DNA of 64,000 bases from contig NZ_OLMM01000004.1 in the NCBI RefSeq assembly GCF_900291475.1, positions 1 through 64,000 on the forward strand. The letters are read 5' to 3'. This document shows, one piece after another, positions 19,191 to 28,709 of this stretch. A program made the translations under genes and the position numbers. The DNA is from Acidaminococcus hominis (GTDB lineage: Bacteria; Bacillota; Negativicutes; Acidaminococcales; Acidaminococcaceae). The number at the start of each line of letters is the position of its first letter. Position 1 is the stretch's first letter. Under the pieces are notes generated by a model. That model saw nothing but the letters and a program-made list of their open reading frames with translations, was not told where the DNA came from and made no database searches.

Positions 19191-19219
19191 TTGACAATAA
19201 CGCCACTTTCGGGTAAAAT
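19191..19219 (+). promoter_or_regulatory. Promoter of tRNA-Val
   Basis: TTGACA at 19191-19196 and TAAAAT at 19214-19219 with a 17-base spacer, 15 bases before the tRNA. This is a near-consensus vegetative promoter. Confidence 0.85.
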
Positions 19220-19234
19220 TATCTCATTGTTTAA

Positions 19235-19311
19235 GGAACTATAGCTCAGATGGTTAGAGTATCACGTTGACATCGTGGGGGTCACTGGTTCGAGTCCAGT
19301 TAGTTCCACCA
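19235..19311 (+). tRNA. tRNA-Val (anticodon GAC)
   Basis: A 77-base cloverleaf can be drawn: acceptor GGAACTA/TAGTTCC, D arm GCTC...GAGT, anticodon stem TCACG/CGTGG with loop TTGACAT (anticodon GAC), T arm ACTGG TTCGAGT CCAGT, and an encoded CCA end. The anticodon reads GUC/GUU valine codons. It has its own promoter and terminator. Confidence 0.95.
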
Positions 19312-19322
19312 TTGAAAATTTA

Positions 19323-19352
19323 TCCTGTCGCTGCGGCGGCAGGATTTTTTTT
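19323..19352 (+). terminator. Terminator of tRNA-Val
   Basis: TCCTGTCGC / GCGGCAGGA hairpin followed by eight or more T residues, 12 bases after the tRNA. Confidence 0.85.
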
Positions 19353-19386
19353 CGTCTGAAAGGCGCTCCCCTAACCCCGCCCCGGA

Positions 19387-19438
19387 CAAAAAGGCATACC
19401 GCTCTCGCCGCCAGCAGCTTGAGCAGTATGCCTTTTTT
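19387..19438. terminator. Bidirectional terminator after the 839-residue cyclase
   Basis: AAAAGGCATACCGCTC pairs with GAGCAGTATGCCTTTTTT around a GC-rich loop. T runs are present in both directions. It closes the minus-strand GGDEF/EAL gene that ends at 19516. Confidence 0.75.
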
Positions 19439-19515
19439 GCGTATCTTTCCCTGTTAGCCCCACAGGGGTTTTCTACATATAAGTTAGTGTACAAAAACTT
19501 GTTTCTAAAATTTTT

Positions 19516-22035
19516 TCACCGGAACTTGTGCAGGAATACCAGGTAGTACCGGAAATGGTCGTTCTTACCAATGGGCAGAATCCGGGCCACCAAATGCCGG
19601 GGCTCCAATTCTCCCGGACAGGTATACCGGAAGGAAATCAAATGGCCGCTGTCCGGCCGGCCGTCTGCCCGATGGAAGGCCGTAAGCAGGTCCTGTCCCG
19701 GTTCATCGGTCAGAATGTTGTCCACCACGCTCAGGGAAGGATCCTGGGGGGACCGCCCCACCAGCCGGTAGTACGCCCGGTTCATCTGGCGCATCCGGAT
19801 TTGGCTGTCATCATTTTTCACGGAAATAATGGCCATGGGCCCAATAATATCGTTGAGCCGGGCCTCGCTGATGATATTCTCCGCCAGCAGGTGGTACACC
19901 GTCAGCGTTCCTACGTTCAGGCTCAGCATGGACTGGTCCTTGGGCGGCTGGGTCAGCCCCGGCGTTGCCAGCAGTCTCCGGAAAGCCCGGCATTCCAGCG
20001 GCCGGTACCAGTAGAAGCCCTGGGCGCAGCCGCCGCCCTGCCGGATCACCATCTGGGCCTGCTCCGCGGTTTCAATGCCAGCCACGTTGACAATCAGCCC
20101 CTGGCGTTCGGCCAAGTTCATCAGACTTTCCAGCACCTTCTGCTTATACTCTTCCGAAATATCCTGGCGCTGGTTCCAGCTGAACTTTACCCCCCGCACC
20201 TTCAAGGTGGGCAGTACCTGGAGGGAATCATATTCCATGCCAAACTGGTCCATGACCGTAAAGACCCCTTCATCGTACATATTGTCCACGCAGCTGTGGA
20301 CCAGGGAGTTGCGCCGGTAATCCCGCTCCTTGATTTCTAAAATCAACAGCTCATAGGGCAGGTCATACTTCTCCAATAGCTGCCGAATCAGCCGGGGGAC
20401 GTTTCCCAAATAGAAATCCTTGGCATTGACGTTCACAGCCAGCGGAATGGGTTTCCGCCCCTTGTCCAGCAGTTCCCGCTGGAGCTTACAGGCTTCTTCC
20501 CACAGATAGGAATCCAGTTGGAAAATAAAGGCGTCCTGTTCCATTTCGTCCAGGAAATGGGACGGTTCCAGAATCACCCCGCCCCGAATCCACCGGGCCA
20601 GCAGCTCTGCCCCGATAATCTTATTGGTCTGGGGATTCACAATGGGCTGCAAAAACGGCGTAAATTCTCCCTTGGCCATAGCTTCCACAAACAGGCTTTC
20701 TTCCTTATTGGTGCTGCGGCAGATCAGCCGATGCTGGCTCTTTTCATTGTACATCTGCTGGTCCGCAGCCCGGAGCACCGCATCAAAGCCCTTGCGCACA
20801 TCAGGGGCCCAATACAGGCCCATGGAATTGTTCAGGTTCCGCTCCGCCAAATGCCGGCGAATCTGCTGGCCCAGGGCGTAGAAAGCGTCTTTGGACAGGC
20901 CCTGCCACACCACCACAAACTCGTCCCCGCCTATGCGGAATACCGTGCCCCCAAACCGGTAGCGCATCAGAGCCTCTGCCATATCGCACAGCAGCCGGTC
21001 CCCCCAGCTGTGGCCCATCTGATCGTTGACCTGTTTCAGGTTATCCAGGTCCGCAAACAGCACCCCAATACTTTCTTCCGGATCAATGGTCTGGCTGTAC
21101 CGGTCAAAGGCATTCCGGTTCAGGGCCCCAGTCATCTGGTCAATGGAACTGTTGGCCCGGAGGTGGTACACCGAGTTCCGATTGGCAAACATCATGATCA
21201 GGGACGTCTTCAAATGGCTCACCAGCATCCGGGTAGGTCTCATCCGGTCCCGGGGCACGTTTTCCAGGCATACCACGCACAGCCGCCGGTGGTTGAAATA
21301 AATGGGCAGCGCCGCCAGGCTCTTGAGCCCATAGGAAGTCAGCACCGCCAGCGCTTTTTCATCTTCGCACGGGCACCGGGACAAATCACTGATAAACACA
21401 CTGCCGTATTTCGCAAACAGGCCATCAATGGTCTCTCGCAGTGCTGCGTAATCCCGCTGGGGAACCGTCCGCTCCCCCACCCCGGCCTCGCCGCTGGTAC
21501 TCCAATAATACGGGGCATGGGAATCCCCTTCAAAAATAAACACTTTTTCTGCCTGGGAAAACAGTCCCAAATACCGCAGAAAATGCAGGAAAATCTGGTC
21601 TGGATCTTCCTGTTTCATGGCCCGGCGGACAATCCGCTGGAGCAGCCGCAGGGTATTCTGTTTTTCCAATTCGTATTTCAAATGGGTAAACCGTGCCCGG
21701 ATCAGGTCATCCTCCGCCGGCAGGGAAATCACGTCCACTGCACCCAGGGAGAACGCTTCTTCCTGTTCTTTCGCACTGGCATTTTCCAACAGCAGAGCCA
21801 CCGGAATATGGTGACACACCGGATCTGTGTGCATCCGGCGCAGGGCGTCAAGCCCCCGCCCCTGGGTGGGTGCCAGAATAATAGCATCCACCCGGCGTTC
21901 CTGGTGAAGCCGCGCCAGGGCAGACGCAGCATCGGACTCTGTCAGAAAGCGAAAATTCTCCTGCAGCAGCCCTTTCAGCCAGGCTTGGCGCCGATCATCG
22001 GCCACCAATAATAAACGAATAGTATTCCCTCTCAT
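19516..22035 (-). CDS. Diguanylate cyclase with degenerate EAL (copy 2)
   Basis: Predicted c-di-GMP synthase, 839 residues. Order: receiver-like fold without a phosphoacceptor Asp (IIL-APTQGRG in its place), GAF domain (about 145-290), GGDEF domain with intact IGGDEFVVVW, EAL-like domain, and a C-terminal PAS domain (MAIISVKNDD). The EAL part has lost catalytic residues: ELLARW, MDQFGMEYDSL instead of DDFG, and NVAGIETAEQ where the family has AEGVET. RFGG stands where a product-inhibition RxxD would be. It is a full-length paralogue of the gene at 26047-28566. Its signal is unknown; closeness to the pel operon suggests it feeds PelD. Confidence 0.88.
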   Translation of the reverse strand: MRGNTIRLLLVADDRRQAWLKGLLQENFRFLTESDAASALARLHQERRVDAIILAPTQGRGLDALRRMHTDPVCHHIPVALLLENASAKEQEEAFSLGAVDVISLPAEDDLIRARFTHLKYELEKQNTLRLLQRIVRRAMKQEDPDQIFLHFLRYLGLFSQAEKVFIFEGDSHAPYYWSTSGEAGVGERTVPQRDYAALRETIDGLFAKYGSVFISDLSRCPCEDEKALAVLTSYGLKSLAALPIYFNHRRLCVVCLENVPRDRMRPTRMLVSHLKTSLIMMFANRNSVYHLRANSSIDQMTGALNRNAFDRYSQTIDPEESIGVLFADLDNLKQVNDQMGHSWGDRLLCDMAEALMRYRFGGTVFRIGGDEFVVVWQGLSKDAFYALGQQIRRHLAERNLNNSMGLYWAPDVRKGFDAVLRAADQQMYNEKSQHRLICRSTNKEESLFVEAMAKGEFTPFLQPIVNPQTNKIIGAELLARWIRGGVILEPSHFLDEMEQDAFIFQLDSYLWEEACKLQRELLDKGRKPIPLAVNVNAKDFYLGNVPRLIRQLLEKYDLPYELLILEIKERDYRRNSLVHSCVDNMYDEGVFTVMDQFGMEYDSLQVLPTLKVRGVKFSWNQRQDISEEYKQKVLESLMNLAERQGLIVNVAGIETAEQAQMVIRQGGGCAQGFYWYRPLECRAFRRLLATPGLTQPPKDQSMLSLNVGTLTVYHLLAENIISEARLNDIIGPMAIISVKNDDSQIRMRQMNRAYYRLVGRSPQDPSLSVVDNILTDEPGQDLLTAFHRADGRPDSGHLISFRYTCPGELEPRHLVARILPIGKNDHFRYYLVFLHKFR

Positions 22036-22177
22036 CCTTGTAACCTCACTCGGTTGGTACGCAGAGCCGCCCAGCGGGCACCCCTGCCGTTTTCATGGTT
22101 TCTGCCCGTTTCCCCACAAAACAGGCGCTGCTATCCTACTTAGCTTGCTTGTTACAGCTTTCTCTCTAAATCTATTC

Positions 22178-23875
22178 TCAGACAGGCTTTTCCAGCCCTG
22201 CCGCCATTTCTTTTTTGTCTTTCTCTTTGCCCAGCAGTGCCTGGCATTTCCTGCTGCATTCCGCCAAACTTTCGTCGTAAGGCTGGGGCCGTCCCAGCAA
22301 ATAGCCTTGGGCCAGCTCGCAGTGTTCCCGGCGGAAGAAGTCCAATTCCTCCTCCGTCTCCAGACCTTCACCCAGGGTCCGAATCCCCAGGGCATGGTTC
22401 ATGGCCAGCACTGCCGCCAGGATTTTCTGGGCCTTCACCGTAAAGGGCTCCAGAAACATCCGGTCCAGTTTCACCACGTCAAAATCGTGAGTTTTCAAGG
22501 TATTCAAGGAAGAATACCCGCTGCCGAAGTCGTCCATCCACACCTGGTACCCAGCCCGGCGCAGCCGTTCCATTTCCTCCGTCATGCGAAGGCCCTGGTC
22601 CAGCAGCAGACTTTCGGTAATTTCCACCTGGAGCATATTGCGGGGCACCCCGTACTTCAGGGTATTTTCTTCCAGCACCTCATAGGCATCGCACAGGAAG
22701 AAGTCCAGCCGGGACAGGTTTATCGAAACCGGGTACACCGGCTTTCCGGCCTCCACCCGCTGCCGGTACTCCCGGCAAACAGAGGCAATCATATGCCGGT
22801 CCAGCTTGTCAATCTGCTGGGAATCCTCCAGCGAACCGATAAAGTCCGCCGGCATCAGCAGCCCCCGCTCCGGATCGATCCACCGGGCCAGGGCTTCAAA
22901 GCCCACGGGCTCCAGGGTGTCCAACCGCACCACCGGCTGGTAGTAGGGCCGAATCCAGCCCTTTTGTACCGCTTCGTCAATATGTCCCACCACATAGCTG
23001 CGGATGGCCATACGGCCGGCCATAAGGTCGGTCCATTCATAGAAATAGGTGTCCAACCGTCCCCGGATGCTTTCGCAGGCCATCCTGGCCCGGTCCAGCG
23101 CCTGGTGCAGATCTTCCCGGGGATCCATAATCCGGTAGCCTCCAAAGTGGAAGGCCACCACCCGGTCGGAATATTCCTGCCGGAGAATCTCCCGGACCTC
23201 CTGGACCCGGTCCCGGACCCGGAGAGCATCCGTCAGGATGGCGAACCGGTCGTCCGCAATGCAAAAGACAAAATCATTGGCAAAGACCTGCTGCAGCACC
23301 GCGGCACAGCGGGCAATCAGCTGATTTCCTGCCTCTATGCCGTACTTGATGTTGTACAGCTTGAACCGCTCCACATTAAAGAAAATCAGATTCAGGGCCG
23401 GCATGGCCATCCCTTCCTGATACATCTCCAAAAATTGGCTGGCATAGGACAAAAAGCGCCGGGTGCCGGTCATGGCATCCTGCTCCACCCCGGTTTCTGA
23501 CATGGGCAGGCTGAAGCCATAGTGCAGCCGTTCTCCCTCCGGTGTCACCACCAGCCGGTCCACCGCATCTACGTGGCGGATCCGGCCCTTTTTGGTGACC
23601 ACCGTATACCGCATCCGGTAGTACAGCTCCCGGCCCTTTTCCTCCTTCTGGAGGCGCTGGCGCAGGCTTTCCCGGTCTTCCGGCCGTACCATGGTGTACA
23701 TATTGTCAGCCAGATATTCCCGCAGCTCTTCTTCACTTGCACAATCGTAGAAGGCCACCATATACGGGTTCACATACAGGAGTTCCCCGGTTTCCCGGGA
23801 AATGACCACGCCCCCCGGCATACAGTCCAAGCCCTGGGCGATGGCAATACCCCTTTTGTTTTCCTTATCTGTCAT
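22178..23875 (-). CDS. c-di-GMP phosphodiesterase with degenerate GGDEF (copy 2)
   Basis: Predicted EAL-type c-di-GMP hydrolase, 565 residues: PAS domain (about 15-130), GGDEF-like domain in which the signature has become ADDRF, and an intact EAL domain. Catalytic features seen: FEALARW, the Asn of SINLSRLDF, EITES, DDFGSGYSSL, KLDRMF, GEGLETEEE and AQGYLLG. The decayed GGDEF may bind GTP or be structural. It is a paralogue of the gene at 24189-25862. A perfect TATAAT on the minus strand at 24100-24105 may drive it, giving a leader of about 200 bases with no other signal I can support. Confidence 0.88.
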   Translation of the reverse strand: MTDKENKRGIAIAQGLDCMPGGVVISRETGELLYVNPYMVAFYDCASEEELREYLADNMYTMVRPEDRESLRQRLQKEEKGRELYYRMRYTVVTKKGRIRHVDAVDRLVVTPEGERLHYGFSLPMSETGVEQDAMTGTRRFLSYASQFLEMYQEGMAMPALNLIFFNVERFKLYNIKYGIEAGNQLIARCAAVLQQVFANDFVFCIADDRFAILTDALRVRDRVQEVREILRQEYSDRVVAFHFGGYRIMDPREDLHQALDRARMACESIRGRLDTYFYEWTDLMAGRMAIRSYVVGHIDEAVQKGWIRPYYQPVVRLDTLEPVGFEALARWIDPERGLLMPADFIGSLEDSQQIDKLDRHMIASVCREYRQRVEAGKPVYPVSINLSRLDFFLCDAYEVLEENTLKYGVPRNMLQVEITESLLLDQGLRMTEEMERLRRAGYQVWMDDFGSGYSSLNTLKTHDFDVVKLDRMFLEPFTVKAQKILAAVLAMNHALGIRTLGEGLETEEELDFFRREHCELAQGYLLGRPQPYDESLAECSRKCQALLGKEKDKKEMAAGLEKPV

Positions 23876-24099
23876 GTCTCTTCCTCCGCAGCTTCAGGTA
23901 ACAGCAACAGCGGCAGCAGCCCTGTTGTGCGTACAATGTCTGCTACAAGATTCCAGGAAAAGCCGCTTTTCTGCTTGCTTTTATCCTGTAGTTGTACAAT
24001 ATCCCTGTGGATGGCTGCCCGCACTCCTTTCTATCCTGGCAAGCCCTAGAATGAGACCCTGAAGGGCTCAACAAATCCCTTTGCAATTATTTTATCAGG

Positions 24100-24105
24100 A
24101 TTATA
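24100..24105 (-). promoter_or_regulatory. Candidate -10 element of the phosphodiesterase gene at 22178-23875
   Basis: TATAAT on the minus strand inside an AT-rich stretch, in a 313-base gap between the two phosphodiesterase genes. The -35 region is not clear, so the call is tentative. Confidence 0.4.
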
Positions 24106-24188
24106 ATATACTATATTTTATCCAAAAAGAAAAGTCGATTTTCATTGTTGGCAAGTGCCCTCAAGCCGCACACTGCCTTCTTGTACGT

Positions 24189-25862
24189 TTATTTCAAACC
24201 TGCTTTCCGCAGCTGCTGCAGCCGCTTTTGGCAAGCCGTAATACTGTCCTCATAGGGCAATGGCACCCCTAACAGATACCCCTGCACAAGCTCGCAGCCC
24301 TGGGCCCGGAAAAATTCCAGCTGCTCCCGGTTCTCCACCCCTTCTCCCAGGGAACGAATGCACAAAAGCCGGGTCATCTCCAGCACATTTTCCAGGATTT
24401 TCTTTCCCCGCTCCGTAAAGGGCCTGAGAAATTCCTTGTCCAGCTTCATCAGGTCAAAATTGCAGCTTTTCAGGGTATGCAGGGACGAATAGCCGCTGCC
24501 AAAATCGTCCATCCACACCTGGTAGCCCGCTTCCCGGAACCGGTTCACTTCTTCGGCCATCCGACCTTCCTGCCCTACCAGCAGAGTTTCAGTGATTTCC
24601 ACCCGAAGCATATTCCGGGGCACCCGGTACTCTTTTACATATTTTTCCAGGGTGGCAAAGGCATTAATCAGGAAAAAGTCCAGCCGGGACAGGTTTAACG
24701 ATACCGGATACACCGGCTTGCCGGCGTCCACCCGCTGCCGGTACTCCCGGCACACGCAGCGGATCATCTGCTGATCCAGCTTGTCGATTTGGTGGGACGT
24801 TTCCAAAGGCCCAATAAAGGCATCGGGCAAAAGCGTTCCCCAGCTGGGTTCCTGCCAGCGGGCCAGAGCTTCAAACCCGACCAGTTCCAAGGTTTTGGCC
24901 CGGACCAGGGGCTGATAATACGGCCGAATCCAGTCCTTCTCCACCGCCTCATCAATGTGGCTCACCACATAGCGGCGAATCTGCACCTTTTCCCGGACAG
25001 GAGCCGTAGCTTCCTGGTAAAACTCCTCCGGCTTTTCCCGCAGGTTGTCGCAGGCCGTTTCCGCCCACAGCAGAGAACGGTACATATCCTCCCCGCCCAT
25101 CCTGGGCAGGTAGCTGCCAAAGTGGAACATCACCACCTGGTCAGGATATTCTTCCCGCATTTTGGCATGGGCCTGCTGGATTTTTTCTTCCAGCTGCTTC
25201 ACCGGCGCCAAAAGGGCAAACCGTTCCTCCGATAAATTGAACAGAAAGGTTTCGGAAAAAACTTCCTGAAGAATGGCCGCGCAGCGGCTGATCAGTTTTT
25301 CCGTAGCTGCTGCCCCATACTTCAGGGAGTAGATCTTATAATGGTCCACATGAAAGGCCACCACCGCCAGGTTGGGATTTTTCCCTCCCTGCTGCATCAG
25401 CGCCGGCAGCTGCCTGGCATAGTCAAAAAACTTCCGTACCCCGGGCAGGGCGTCCTGATTCAGTACCGGATCATCCCCCGGCACATTGAAAATATAATGG
25501 AGCCGCCTTCCTGAGGCTTCCACCACCAGGTAGTCCAGGGCATCCACGTAGCGCAGCCGCCCGATGCGGGTCTTCACGGCGTAGCGGATATGCTGAAAAG
25601 TGCTTGTGCCTTCCCGGAACTGCTTCATCACCTGGAACAGCTCCCGCCGTTCTTCCGGCCGGACCATCCCGGTAAGCACGCCCCCCGTCAGCTGACGAAA
25701 CTCTGCCTCAGTGGCACAGTCCATAAACTCAATTACATATTTATTTACGTATAAAATACTGCCTTCCGGATCCTCCACGCAGATGAGGACACCCCCGGGT
25801 AAATGATCCAGACAGCTGGCCAGCAGCTCTTTTTTGTTTTTTTCTTGCTCGCTTGCATTCAT
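24189..25862 (-). CDS. c-di-GMP phosphodiesterase with degenerate GGDEF (copy 1)
   Basis: Predicted EAL-type c-di-GMP hydrolase, 557 residues from the ATG at 25862, which GAGGAG places 8 bases upstream (a longer frame to 25943 lacks such a site). PAS domain (VEDPEGSILYVNKYV), GGDEF-like domain with SEERF instead of GGDEF, then an intact EAL domain: FEALARW, SLNLSRLDF, EITET, DDFGSGYSSL, MKLDKEF, GEGVENREQ, VQGYLLG. It follows the first cyclase by 184 bases. That gap includes a small CCGG hairpin with T-rich tail and an 8-pair hairpin (25936-25955) in the leader. Confidence 0.88.
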   Translation of the reverse strand: MNASEQEKNKKELLASCLDHLPGGVLICVEDPEGSILYVNKYVIEFMDCATEAEFRQLTGGVLTGMVRPEERRELFQVMKQFREGTSTFQHIRYAVKTRIGRLRYVDALDYLVVEASGRRLHYIFNVPGDDPVLNQDALPGVRKFFDYARQLPALMQQGGKNPNLAVVAFHVDHYKIYSLKYGAAATEKLISRCAAILQEVFSETFLFNLSEERFALLAPVKQLEEKIQQAHAKMREEYPDQVVMFHFGSYLPRMGGEDMYRSLLWAETACDNLREKPEEFYQEATAPVREKVQIRRYVVSHIDEAVEKDWIRPYYQPLVRAKTLELVGFEALARWQEPSWGTLLPDAFIGPLETSHQIDKLDQQMIRCVCREYRQRVDAGKPVYPVSLNLSRLDFFLINAFATLEKYVKEYRVPRNMLRVEITETLLVGQEGRMAEEVNRFREAGYQVWMDDFGSGYSSLHTLKSCNFDLMKLDKEFLRPFTERGKKILENVLEMTRLLCIRSLGEGVENREQLEFFRAQGCELVQGYLLGVPLPYEDSITACQKRLQQLRKAGLK

Positions 25863-26046
25863 AGCAATTCTCCTCAATAGACAAAGGGGCCGCAATATAG
25901 TATGGCCAGCGCAAAAACCTTCTTGCCCGCGAGCCTTCTGCAAGTAGTTGCAGAAAAGAATAGTTTTAACTCTGTTAGCATATACTATACACTGATTTCA
26001 ATATAAAAGAAAGACCTTATAGTAAAAATAACCGGCTTATTCCGGC

Positions 26047-28566
26047 CTACCGCCGGTACTTGTGCAGCAGTACCAGATAATACCGATACTCCTGATTTTT
26101 CACAATAGGAATAATTTTGGCTGCCAGGTGCTTGCGCTCCTGAGTCCGGGGCACCCGGTAATAGAAGGAAATGACGTGCCCCTTGCTCAGCCGCTTGTCC
26201 GCTTTCCGGAAAGCGCTGACCAGGGTCTCTCCCCGCCGGTCCAAAGGGATATCCGGCAGCTGGGAATTTTCCGGGCTCATGGCGTCCTGGCCCAACAGGT
26301 TATAGTAGGCCTGGTTTACCTGACGCACCCGCACGACGCTGTCATCGTTTTTCACCGACACAATGGCCATGGGGCCAATCAAATTGTTCAGCTTGGTTTC
26401 GCTGAGAATATTCTCGTTCAGCAGACTGTACACGGTCAGGCTGCCCACATTGTGTTCCATCAGCAGCCGTTCCATATTCTGCACCATATCCGCCTTGCCC
26501 AAAAGAGCCTGGAAGGATTGGGGGCTCATCGGATGATACCAGTAGAACCCTTGGGCGCAGTTGCACCCCTTCTTGACCAGAAACTCGTCCTGTTCGCTAG
26601 TTTCAATTCCCGTCACCACCGCCAGAAGCCGGTAGCGCTCCGCCAGATTCAGCATACTGCTGATAATCTGCTGCTTGTAGTCTTCGCCAATATCCAGCCG
26701 CAGATGGTAACTGAATTTCACGCCCCGGATTTTCAGGCTGCCCAGGGTTTGCAGGGAATCGTACTCCAGCCCGAACTCGTCCAAAAAAACAACCAGCCCT
26801 GCGTCATATAGGGCATCTGCCCCGCTGCGCACCAAAGGATCCGACCGGTATTCCGCTTCCCGGATTTCAAAAAATATTTCCCTGCGGGTAAGCCCGTATT
26901 TTTGCAGCAGCTTCTGGATGGTTCCGGGTACATCGCCCTGAGAAAAATCCCGGGCGTGGATGTTCACAGATAAAGCCAGCGGCCGAATCCCCTGATTCAG
27001 CAGCTGCCGCTGGTACCTGCACACCTGTTCCCAAATATACTGGTCCAGCTGGAAGATAAAGGACGTTTTGGCCATATCCTCCAGGAACTGTACCGGTTCC
27101 AGCACCACCCCGCCCCGGACCCACCGGGCCAGCGCTTCGCCGCCGATTACCTTCCGGTTCTGGGGATTCACCACCGGCTGAATGCCAAAGGTAAATTCCC
27201 CCTTTTGCAGGGCCTGCTCAAAGGGCTTTACCAGCGTGTCCGGGCTTTCCGCTTGGGCCTTCCGCTGCTGCTTGTTGGCATACATTTTTTGGTCCGCCTG
27301 CCGCAGAATGGCTTCAAACCCCTGGGCCAGATCCGGCGCCCAGGTAAAGCCCAAGGACAGCTGCAGCTTCCGTTCTGCCAGCTGCCGTTCCAGCCGCCGG
27401 CCAATGTCCTGGAAGTCCTTTTCCGTCAGGCCCTGCCACAAGATGACAAATTCGTCCCCGCCAATGCGGAACACGTTGCCCCCATGGCGGAACCGCAGCA
27501 GGGCTTCTGCTGCATCGCAGATCAGCCGGTCCCCCCAGTCATGGCCCTGTTCATCGTTTACCCGCTTCAAATTGTCCACATCGGCAAACATGACCCCCAG
27601 GCTCTTTTCCGGTTCCAAAGAAGTACTCACCCGGTCAAAAGCATTCCGATTCAGGGTCCCCGTCATCTGGTCCACCGCACTGTTGGCCCGGAGATGGAAC
27701 ACCGTATTCCGGTTGGCAAACAGCATGATCAGCGGCGTAATGGCCTGCTCCAGCAGCCGGCGCATTTCCCGGATCCGGTTTTCCGGCACATTCTCCAGGG
27801 AGATGACGCACAGCCGCCGATTACGAAATTCCACCGGAAACGCCACCAGATTCCGTATGCCCAGCTTCCGGAACAGTTGCTGGGTCTCCCTGCGGCCCTG
27901 GGCCACCTGGCTCGTATCCTCAATGGCCAGACTGCCGTACTGGGCAAACAAAGCTTCCATGGTCTTTTCCATGGCCTTAAAATCCTGGGGTGCCACGCTT
28001 CTCAGCCGGGTGGTCAGGTTATCCTTCCGGAACCAGGCGTAAGGAGCCCGGGAGTGCCCTTCAAAAATAAAAGCTCGCTCCGCCCCCGTCATCAGCCCCA
28101 CATACCGCAAAAAGCAGTGGAAGGACTGCTCCGGGTCTTCCTGCTTCATGGCCCGCCGCACCAGCTTCTGGAGCAGCTCGCTGTTTTTCTTGCTTTCCAA
28201 AGCGTAGCGCAAATGGGCAAACCGGGCCTGGACAAAAGGGTCCCCCATGGGCAGGGGCATTACATCAAACGCTCCAAAGGAGAAACTCTCCTCCATTTTC
28301 TGGGAGCTGGCCTGCTGCACCACAAATAATACGGGAATCCGATGGTACTCCGGATCGTCGTGGAGCTGCTGAAAGTCCTGGAGCGCTTGTCCCGGCGCCA
28401 GCACCACCACAATGGCATCAATATGATTTTCCTGACAGAGCAGTTCTGCGGCCTGGGCCCCGGTATCCGCTTCCACAATGGTAAACTGATCCCGGATCAG
28501 CTCCGCCAGTTCCCGGCGTTTGGGACTATCCCCCACCGCCAGCAATTTAAATTTTTTCTTTGCCAT
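26047..28566 (-). CDS. Diguanylate cyclase with degenerate EAL (copy 1)
   Basis: Predicted c-di-GMP synthase. The ATG at 28566 (MAKKKFKLL) has AAGGG 9 bases upstream and gives exactly 839 residues, the same as the paralogue at 19516-22035. Order: receiver-like domain lacking the phosphoacceptor Asp (AIVVVLAPG), GAF, GGDEF with intact IGGDEFVILW, EAL-like, PAS. The EAL motif region reads GEALARW but the metal-binding DDFG is DEFG, KxD is VKFS, and AEGVE is VTGIE, so hydrolysis is unlikely. RHGG replaces the RxxD inhibitory site. It is the gene nearest the end of the pel operon, 143 bases away on the same strand. Confidence 0.88.
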   Translation of the reverse strand: MAKKKFKLLAVGDSPKRRELAELIRDQFTIVEADTGAQAAELLCQENHIDAIVVVLAPGQALQDFQQLHDDPEYHRIPVLFVVQQASSQKMEESFSFGAFDVMPLPMGDPFVQARFAHLRYALESKKNSELLQKLVRRAMKQEDPEQSFHCFLRYVGLMTGAERAFIFEGHSRAPYAWFRKDNLTTRLRSVAPQDFKAMEKTMEALFAQYGSLAIEDTSQVAQGRRETQQLFRKLGIRNLVAFPVEFRNRRLCVISLENVPENRIREMRRLLEQAITPLIMLFANRNTVFHLRANSAVDQMTGTLNRNAFDRVSTSLEPEKSLGVMFADVDNLKRVNDEQGHDWGDRLICDAAEALLRFRHGGNVFRIGGDEFVILWQGLTEKDFQDIGRRLERQLAERKLQLSLGFTWAPDLAQGFEAILRQADQKMYANKQQRKAQAESPDTLVKPFEQALQKGEFTFGIQPVVNPQNRKVIGGEALARWVRGGVVLEPVQFLEDMAKTSFIFQLDQYIWEQVCRYQRQLLNQGIRPLALSVNIHARDFSQGDVPGTIQKLLQKYGLTRREIFFEIREAEYRSDPLVRSGADALYDAGLVVFLDEFGLEYDSLQTLGSLKIRGVKFSYHLRLDIGEDYKQQIISSMLNLAERYRLLAVVTGIETSEQDEFLVKKGCNCAQGFYWYHPMSPQSFQALLGKADMVQNMERLLMEHNVGSLTVYSLLNENILSETKLNNLIGPMAIVSVKNDDSVVRVRQVNQAYYNLLGQDAMSPENSQLPDIPLDRRGETLVSAFRKADKRLSKGHVISFYYRVPRTQERKHLAAKIIPIVKNQEYRYYLVLLHKYRR

Positions 28567-28709
28567 ACTCTCCATCCCTTCCCAGGCAGCCCTGGAACTG
28601 GTTCCGGCCAGGGGGAAGGGAATTCCTTCCCTGCTCGGCCGCACTCCCCTTAAAGACGAAAATCCCCGTTGTCTATAGCAAGCGTACCCTTTGCCAACGT
28701 TTCGTGATT

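Noticed and set aside
22145-23500. Plus-strand frame of 451 codons opposite the phosphodiesterase gene
   Set aside because: Composition (His, Pro, Gln and Gly rich) is typical of an antisense shadow; the minus-strand gene has clear domains.
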